NCBI GenBank assembly: GCA_002311335.1 | Contig: DBZX01000013.1 | Span: 15,808 to 27,052 of the forward strand | Length of the DNA: 11,245 nucleotides | Source of the DNA: a bacterium UBP10_UBA1149 | GTDB taxonomy: Bacteria; Desulfobacterota; Binatia; UBA1149 | Reading direction: 5' to 3' | In this document: piece by piece, positions 7,186 to 11,245 of the stretch | How positions within the stretch are numbered: position 1 is the stretch's first letter | Layout: the number at the start of each line of letters is the position of its first letter | Position numbers and translations under genes: made by a program | Notes under the pieces: model-generated | What the model was told of the DNA's origin: nothing | Databases searched by the model: none | Seen by the model: only the letters and a program-made list of their open reading frames with translations

Positions 7186-8380
7186 AGTGCGGGCCCTCAG
7201 CGAGTGTGTCCTTCCTGGCCGGCATATTTTCGAGCTGGGCCGCCCTGCGTGCGGCGGGAATAACCAGTAGCAGAGCAGCCACGCTCAGCATGCCCACCGC
7301 CGGGCCGAGGGCGGGCAGGCCACCGACGGCCGCCACCTTGCCTCCCAGCAGTGGGCCCAGGCCGTAACCCAGCGTTGAAGCACCCACGGCAGCCGTCGAC
7401 CACCTGCCCCAGCGGTCGAGCACCGCGGCTGTACCGGCGAGGTAGGGCAGAGAAAAAAAGAACGCGAACCCCCAGGCTGCCTGCGACAGCGCGTAGCCCT
7501 CCGGGCTGTCCACCTGCACAACCGTCCAGCGCATGACCGCCACGGCCGCCAATCCCACCACCAGCGTGGGCACGCGGCCGTAACGCGTGCCGATGCCCGC
7601 AGCCAGGGCTGCCCCGGCAAGCCCGGCCAGGGTAGCCAGCGACAGCACGGCCCCGATCCACTGTGGCTGCACGCCGGCGGCCAGGCCAAGTCGCTCGGAA
7701 AAAGCCCACAAGGACTGTTCTGCCCCCGCTCCGAGTACTACGCCCGCGAGCAGGGCCAGCGCGACCGCTGCGTGGCCGGCGGCGGGCGCGTTGCCGTCTG
7801 CAGCCGTGGTCCGGGCTCTGAGGGGACGCCGGATAAGAAAAACGGTCGCGGCCACTGACAGCAGTGCCATCGCGGCGAAGCCGGCCTTGTGGCCCCAGGG
7901 CAACATCAGCAAGGGCGCCAGCGCCAGCAGGCAGGCACCGATGACGCCCACGGCTATCATCAGGCGGGCAAACACGCGGTCGGGGTCTGGCAGCGCGGCA
8001 ATGGTCGAGTTGCAAGCTGCCACCAGCAGCCCCGAACCCAGGCCTGACACGGCACGGGCGACCAGCAACAGTTGCCAGGAGTCGACCAGGGCCGACGCGG
8101 TGTTGCCCGTCAGGACAATTACCGCGCCCGTTATCGCCAATGCTTGCCGTGAGATCAGGGCCACGCGGGGGGCGATCAGCAGCGCTGTTGCTGCCATGGA
8201 CAGGAGCTCGGCCGAACCCACGGCGCCGGCCTGCGCGGGGTCCAGTCCCAGGCCGTCGATGAGCGCTCCCAGCAGCACGGGCATCAGCCAGGTACCGGCA
8301 AAGGCCAGCGCGTCGGCCGCTACCAGGGTGACAAACATCTCGCGTTCAGGGGGTGCTGCTTGTTGTCCTGGCGGGGTCAT
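7175..8380 (-). CDS. Major facilitator superfamily (MFS) transporter
   Basis: From ATG 8378-8380 the protein has 402 residues. It shows about 12 hydrophobic segments in two groups of six, parted by a charged loop near residues 183-203 (R-R-P-L-R-A-R). A weak MFS motif A is seen in the second half as G-I-G-T-R-Y-G-R, and a later loop reads L-D-R-W-G-R-W. It is an inner-membrane secondary carrier. Substrate and direction are unknown; the general look is that of efflux-type permeases. The frame stays open to 8479, but the longer form adds a polar 33-residue head and would run into the divergent PPOX gene, so the 8380 start is preferred; its Shine-Dalgarno is poor, and ATG 8336-8338 is also possible. 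The 3' end overlaps the secreted-protein gene by 11 bp. Confidence 0.88.
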   Translation of the reverse strand: MTPPGQQAAPPEREMFVTLVAADALAFAGTWLMPVLLGALIDGLGLDPAQAGAVGSAELLSMAATALLIAPRVALISRQALAITGAVIVLTGNTASALVDSWQLLLVARAVSGLGSGLLVAACNSTIAALPDPDRVFARLMIAVGVIGACLLALAPLLMLPWGHKAGFAAMALLSVAATVFLIRRPLRARTTAADGNAPAAGHAAVALALLAGVVLGAGAEQSLWAFSERLGLAAGVQPQWIGAVLSLATLAGLAGAALAAGIGTRYGRVPTLVVGLAAVAVMRWTVVQVDSPEGYALSQAAWGFAFFFSLPYLAGTAAVLDRWGRWSTAAVGASTLGYGLGPLLGGKVAAVGGLPALGPAVGMLSVAALLLVIPAARRAAQLENMPARKDTLAEGPHFRE

Positions 8381-8392
8381 AGGCGGCAGGCA

Positions 8393-8449
8393 CGTGGTTA
8401 CACCACGCGGACTGCTGTATACATGTGTCGGCGCGCCGAATATACGCGT
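8393..8449. promoter_or_regulatory. Cluster of palindromes in the MFS/PPOX divergent intergenic region
   Basis: In an 83-bp gap lie CGTGGT-TAC-ACCACG (8393-8407), TGTATACA (8416-8423), the perfect 12-bp palindrome TCGGCGCGCCGA (8428-8439), and ACGCGT (8444-8449). TATACA at 8418-8423 could act as a weak -10 box for the PPOX gene. These are candidate regulator sites for the divergent pair; the exact function is unknown. Confidence 0.4.
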
Positions 8450-8463
8450 GCGAGGATGGTTGA

Positions 8464-8922
8464 GTGGACACGCGAGCATCAGATGACGAAGAACTGGCCG
8501 GCGACACGCTGGCCGGCGAGCAATACCTGAGCCTGGTGACCTTTCGTCGCGACGGCAGTCAGGTGGCCACCCCGGTGTGGTTTGCCGGTGAGGACGGCTG
8601 TTACTACGTGTTTACGGCTGGCGACGCCTGGAAGGTGAAGCGCCTGGGCCGTGACCGGCGGGTGAGAGTGGCGGCTTGCGCTGTCCTGGGGCGAATCACG
8701 GGACAGTGGCTGGACGGTAAGGCACGGCTGTTGGACGGCAACGACGCCGTTGACGTGGAAGTCGAGGCCAGGGGTTGGGCGTTGCTCAAGCAGAAATACG
8801 GCTGGCAGCTGGCAGCACTTGACCTGCTCTCTACGCTCGGTGGCAGAAAGGGCAGCCGGCGCATGATAGAAATCACGTTGGCTTCGGCTGGTCTCACAGA
8901 TAGCGGCGGAACGGTCAGCTAA
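8464..8922 (+). CDS. PPOX-class oxidoreductase, F420-type, Rv2061-like
   Basis: The 152-residue protein has a split-barrel flavin/F420-binding pattern: Y-L-S-L-V-T-F-R-R-D-G (21-31), V-A-T-P-V-W-F (34-40), Y-Y-V-F-T-A (47-52), W-K-V-K-R-L (56-61), V-R-V-A-A-C (67-72), and G-x-A-R-L-L-D (85-91), with K-Y-G near 111-113. This order is that of the PPOX class F420-dependent family typified by Mycobacterium Rv2061. Such proteins bind F420 or FMN in the cytosol and reduce small substrates that are mostly unknown. The start is GTG 8464 with GAGGA at 8452-8456, 7 nt upstream. It is divergent from the MFS gene and followed after 23 bp by the diheme cytochrome gene, so those two probably share a transcript, though no shared pathway is evident. 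Confidence 0.88.
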   Translation: MDTRASDDEELAGDTLAGEQYLSLVTFRRDGSQVATPVWFAGEDGCYYVFTAGDAWKVKRLGRDRRVRVAACAVLGRITGQWLDGKARLLDGNDAVDVEVEARGWALLKQKYGWQLAALDLLSTLGGRKGSRRMIEITLASAGLTDSGGTVS

Positions 8923-8945
8923 GACAACCGGCAAGGAGATCTCGC

Positions 8946-10001
8946 TTGAAAAAATCAGCAGCGTTGTGGCTGGTGGCCCTGTTCGCTTTTTCGTGGACGG
9001 CGGGGGTGGGTGCAACAGCGGCAGCCGTCTCGGTACCCGACGGATACCGCGTGGAGCGCGAGAAGCAGTGGTTCCTGCTCAGGCACTGGCTGTCGGGTGG
9101 CGTGGTAGTGCGCGAGGCTGCGTCTGCGGCGCCCATGCCCGACGAGTCGTTGCGCCGCCTGGGGGCCGAGCTGTTCGGTGTTTACTGTGCCAACTGTCAC
9201 GGCAAACAGGGCAGGGGAGACGGCCCGCGCGCGGCTGCCCTGCAACCTCCACCGCGAGATTTTACCGCCGGGCTGTTCAAGTTCAGGTCGACGCCAAGCG
9301 GTTCGCTGCCTACACGCGATGATCTTTTTCACACCCTGAGCGGGGGCTTGCGCGGCACGGCCATGATGCCCTTTGCTGACCTCGCCGAAATCGAACGCTG
9401 GGCCCTGGTGGAGCAGGTACTCGCGCTGGCCGCGGCGCGGCAAGGCGATGCGGCTGCCGCGCTGACGCTTCCCTCGGCTGCGGGGCGGGCCGAAGAAGGC
9501 AAGGCCTTGTACGTGAAGCTGGAGTGCGCGAGTTGCCACGGCGAGCGCGGCCGCGGCGACGGTTCATCGGCCGCCGCGCTCGAGGACTGGCGGGGCAGAC
9601 CGTTGCCTCCCCCTGATTTTGCCACGCGCCCGTTCAAGCGCGGACAGTCGGCCGACGATGTCTACCTGACCCTGGCCACGGGGCTGGATGGTACGGCAAT
9701 GCCGGCTTACGGCGAGGTAGCGACGCCCACCGAGCTGCGCGACCTTGCAGCCTGGGTGCTGTCGCTCAAGCAGGAGGTGTCGCTGGAGGCCGGGGCCGTC
9801 GAGCAGGCCGAGGCCAGGGCGGTCATGCAGGCCCAGGCCAGCCAGGGCTCACACGCAGTGGTGGGCCGCTGCGGCTGTAAGGCCCGCCGCGCCGCCAGCC
9901 AGGCCAGGGCGGGGGCTGCTCCCGCGCAAGGAGGCTGCGGCAAGAGCGAAGACTGCGCAGCGGGTAAGGGCTGCGGTGCTGCCAGCGCCTGCGGCCAATA
10001 G
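8946..10001 (+). CDS. Exported diheme c-type cytochrome with a cysteine-rich C-terminal tail
   Basis: The 351-residue protein starts with TTG 8946, supported by AGGAG at 8934-8938 (7 nt spacing). A signal peptide (K-K start, hydrophobic residues 5-25) sends it to the periplasm. Two cytochrome c class I domains follow: heme sites C-A-N-C-H (81-85) and C-A-S-C-H (194-198), with likely Met heme ligands in G-T-A-M-M-P (M140 or M141) and G-T-A-M-P (M252). Both domains share the G-x-G-D-G motif after the heme site, so the protein arose by domain duplication. It should carry electrons to or from an unidentified redox partner. After residue 300 comes a basic, Ala/Gly-rich tail of about 45 residues with six more cysteines (309, 311, 331, 337, 343, 349), not part of the cytochrome fold. 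The PPOX gene lies 23 bp upstream. The lipoprotein gene is convergent, with a 37-bp gap and no clear terminator. Confidence 0.92.
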   Translation: MKKSAALWLVALFAFSWTAGVGATAAAVSVPDGYRVEREKQWFLLRHWLSGGVVVREAASAAPMPDESLRRLGAELFGVYCANCHGKQGRGDGPRAAALQPPPRDFTAGLFKFRSTPSGSLPTRDDLFHTLSGGLRGTAMMPFADLAEIERWALVEQVLALAAARQGDAAAALTLPSAAGRAEEGKALYVKLECASCHGERGRGDGSSAAALEDWRGRPLPPPDFATRPFKRGQSADDVYLTLATGLDGTAMPAYGEVATPTELRDLAAWVLSLKQEVSLEAGAVEQAEARAVMQAQASQGSHAVVGRCGCKARRAASQARAGAAPAQGGCGKSEDCAAGKGCGAASACGQ

Positions 10002-10038
10002 GAATACCGCCGAGTAGAGGCCGCGAGGCAGCTTGGCA

Positions 10039-10569
10039 TCAGCCGCCGGTCGTAGTTACCGGGTGTATGGCGGTAGCTGCCATGTCGGGCGCCGGAACAA
10101 GCGGCTGCGACGAGGCGTCGCTTGAGTCTACCGGGGTGACGGTAAAATCGTCGGGCCCGGGCTTGCTCTCGGCGGTGACCACGCAGGTGGCGATGTCGGC
10201 CGGGGCGGCAAAGCCCGAGATATCTATGACTGCCCCCGAGAGCAGTCCGCCGCCCTTGTTGTTGAAGGTGGCGATGGCGCCGGAAAACGGGCTGCTGCAC
10301 TCTACGTCGCCACCCGCGCCCGAGAACTCCCCGCCGCTGTAGTTGACGTCGAACTGCAGGGCAGCGACGTTGGCAATGGCGTTGCGTATTGCAAAGGTTA
10401 CGGCGAACTGGCCGGCAGAATCCACAGCTGCGGCGGGGGTTTGCAGCGCTTCCCCGGCCGGAGGAGTGGCACCGTCCTGGCAACCTGCCATAGCGGCGAG
10501 GAAGGCCACCAGGGCTATGCCTGCGAGCGTGACCGGAACCTTGGATATCATCCTGAATTCAATTGGCAT
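10039..10569 (-). CDS. Small lipoprotein with a cohesin-like beta-rich domain
   Basis: From ATG 10567-10569 the protein has 176 residues. It begins with a lipoprotein signal: R/K near residues 6-10, a hydrophobic core, then L-A-A-M-A-G-C with lipidation expected at C30. The mature part alternates short hydrophobic strands with Gly/Ser/Asn turns, including A-A-L-Q-F-D-V-N-Y and G-G-L-L-S-G-A-V-I-D-I-S-G-F. C91 and C129 could form a disulfide. The pattern resembles cohesin-type or related carbohydrate-associated beta-sandwich domains, but the match is by eye and weak, so a binding role is inference. The frame stays open to 10695, but that longer start gives no signal peptide at the N-terminus. 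AAAGG lies 4 nt before the ATG. ATG 10549-10551 is a second possible start. It is divergent from the outer-membrane gene and convergent with the cytochrome gene. Confidence 0.75.
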   Translation of the reverse strand: MPIEFRMISKVPVTLAGIALVAFLAAMAGCQDGATPPAGEALQTPAAAVDSAGQFAVTFAIRNAIANVAALQFDVNYSGGEFSGAGGDVECSSPFSGAIATFNNKGGGLLSGAVIDISGFAAPADIATCVVTAESKPGPDDFTVTPVDSSDASSQPLVPAPDMAATAIHPVTTTGG

Positions 10570-10571
10570 CA

Positions 10572-10610
10572 CCCCTTTATAGCATCCCTGGCCGCTGATT
10601 TCTAAAGGGG
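10572..10610 (-). promoter_or_regulatory. Inverted repeat that could pair with the lipoprotein's ribosome binding site
   Basis: CCCCTTTA (10572-10579) and TAAAGGGG (10603-10610) are perfect 8-bp complements around a 23-nt loop. On the - strand the 3' arm reads TAAAGGGG and ends two nt before the lipoprotein ATG, so it contains the likely Shine-Dalgarno sequence. If transcription starts upstream of 10610, the RNA could fold and hide that site. It could instead be a DNA operator. Confidence 0.45.
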
Positions 10611-10660
10611 GACGTCTCCCTCTTCGTGGGCGTGGACAAGGGGGGTGGGCTGGGCTAAAC

Positions 10661-10685
10661 AAGAGCCTTGCCGTACAAGGCTTTT
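10661..10685. terminator. Strong short hairpin, terminator-like, between divergent genes
   Basis: AGCCTTG (10664-10670) pairs with CAAGGCT (10676-10682) around the loop CCGTA. Three more outer pairs (one G-U) lengthen the stem to 10, and the + strand continues with T at 10682-10685. It has the look of a small intrinsic terminator, yet no gene on the + strand ends nearby. It may be a leader attenuator of the outer-membrane gene or the end of a short RNA. Confidence 0.4.
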
Positions 10686-10698
10686 CAATCAACATTCA

Positions 10699-10725
10699 CC
10701 CGGGACTAATCGCCCGGAACTAATC
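10699..10725 (+). repeat. Tandem 13-bp direct repeat upstream of the outer-membrane protein gene
   Basis: CCCGGGACTAATC (10699-10711) and CCCGGAACTAATC (10713-10725) differ at one base and have a 14-bp period. They lie just before the Shine-Dalgarno region of the outer-membrane protein gene, in its promoter or leader. Confidence 0.6.
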
Positions 10726-10747
10726 ACCTTGGACCGAGGGGGCAGAG

Positions 10748-11245
10748 ATGAAGTTTATTTCCCGATTGGCAGTTACTGTATTCACCGTGAGCATGCTGGC
10801 CATGCCGGCACCGGCGCTGGCCGGGGACGACGGCGGCGAGGTCGAAGCGGCGGCCAACGGTTGGTACGTGAGGGTCGGTGGCCAGTTTACCGATCTCGAT
10901 GACCACGGAGCCAAGGGCTACAGCGTTCACGCTGGCCGTGAGATGAGCAAATACCTGGCCGCCGAAATCGGCTGGTTACATGTCCTCGACGCCGAGTTTG
11001 CCAGCGGAAAAGACGACGTCATGGGCATACACGTCGCGGGCGTATTCACCTATCCCATGAGCATACTGTTCAAGGCGCGTAACGAGGGACCGTTGGATCT
11101 CGTGTTGGGTGGTGGACTGCTGTTCTGGGAGAAAGACGACAGCGGCGAAGACGGGCAGGATTTTACCGCCACCATCGGCGTGCAGTGCCGGGCTTCTGAT
11201 CTGCTCAAGGCCCGCCTCACTTTTGACAAGGTGTGGGGTTTGCCC
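10748..11245 (+). CDS. Outer-membrane beta-barrel protein, N-terminal part (3' end outside window)
   Basis: An open frame of 166 codons runs from ATG 10748 to the window edge without a stop. GAGGG at 10736-10740 serves as ribosome binding site. The protein opens with a standard signal peptide (M-K-F-I-S-R, hydrophobic core, P-A-L-A cleavage after residue 25). The mature part is made of alternating strands such as G-W-Y-V-R-V-G-G-Q-F, then Y-S-V-H-A-G-R-E, A-A-E-I-G-W-L, and L-D-L-V-L-G-G-G-L-L-F-W, as in OmpA/OprF-like or PF13505-type small barrels. A porin, adhesion or structural role cannot be chosen. It shows that the cell has an outer membrane. It is divergent from the lipoprotein gene, 178 bp away, and its leader region holds the tandem repeat and the hairpin. 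Confidence 0.85.
   Translation, partial: MKFISRLAVTVFTVSMLAMPAPALAGDDGGEVEAAANGWYVRVGGQFTDLDDHGAKGYSVHAGREMSKYLAAEIGWLHVLDAEFASGKDDVMGIHVAGVFTYPMSILFKARNEGPLDLVLGGGLLFWEKDDSGEDGQDFTATIGVQCRASDLLKARLTFDKVWGLP

Noticed and set aside
8381..8479. Longer N-terminus for the MFS transporter
   Set aside because: The added 33 residues are polar with no family likeness and would overlap the divergent PPOX coding start.
7587..8486. 299-codon open frame on the + strand opposite the MFS gene
   Set aside because: Its product is low-complexity Ala/Ser/Arg/Pro text with no family signal; it is an antisense shadow caused by high G+C, while the opposite strand encodes clear membrane segments.
9707..10483. 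258-codon open frame on the - strand spanning the cytochrome and lipoprotein region
   Set aside because: It is out of frame with the lipoprotein and antisense to the cytochrome; the product is Arg/Cys/Ser-rich shadow text.

Overview
The window is a G+C-rich bacterial chromosome segment, tightly packed, with several GTG or TTG starts. It holds nine complete protein genes and two cut by the window edges. No RNA gene, insertion sequence, phage gene or CRISPR array is visible. Two families that use or often use cofactor F420 (a luciferase-like monooxygenase and an Rv2061-type PPOX protein), a KshA/Neverland-type Rieske oxygenase, and a very large cysteine-rich secreted protein occur together. From memory, this style of cysteine-rich protein is common in uncultured 'deltaproteobacterial' lineages such as Candidatus Binatota/Desulfobacterota_B. 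Signal peptides, a lipoprotein and an outer-membrane barrel point to a Gram-negative (diderm) cell. The lineage is inference, not shown by the sequence.

Left part (1-4094), catabolic block. The tail of a probable class II aldolase is followed 23 bp later by a Rieske non-heme iron oxygenase. An AMP-forming acyl-CoA ligase lies convergent to it, and the two 3' ends overlap by 13 bp. The ligase is divergent from a luciferase-like (F420-type) oxidoreductase and a SnoaL-like protein, which sit 11 bp apart. The combination suggests oxidation and CoA activation of a hydrophobic or polycyclic substrate such as a steroid-, terpenoid- or aromatic-derived acid, but the substrate cannot be read from sequence.

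Middle (4095-7185). A gene for an exported protein of about 980 residues fills this part. It has about 80 cysteines, two copies of a Lys/Ala-rich four-cysteine module, a Ser linker, and many C-x5-C motifs with an acidic residue before the second Cys. It has its own candidate promoter with a consensus -35 box set among repeats. Its 3' end overlaps that of a convergent MFS transporter gene by 11 bp.

Right part (7175-11245), mostly envelope functions. The MFS transporter is divergent from a PPOX/diheme cytochrome c pair across an 83-bp gap full of short palindromes. The cytochrome carries an unusual cysteine-rich tail. A lipoprotein with a cohesin-like look and the start of an outer-membrane beta-barrel protein are divergent from each other. 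The space between them holds an inverted repeat that could hide the lipoprotein's ribosome binding site, a strong hairpin, and a tandem 13-bp repeat.

No stretch longer than about 180 bp lacks a gene. No regulator gene is present, so the operator-like repeats cannot be paired with a local protein.
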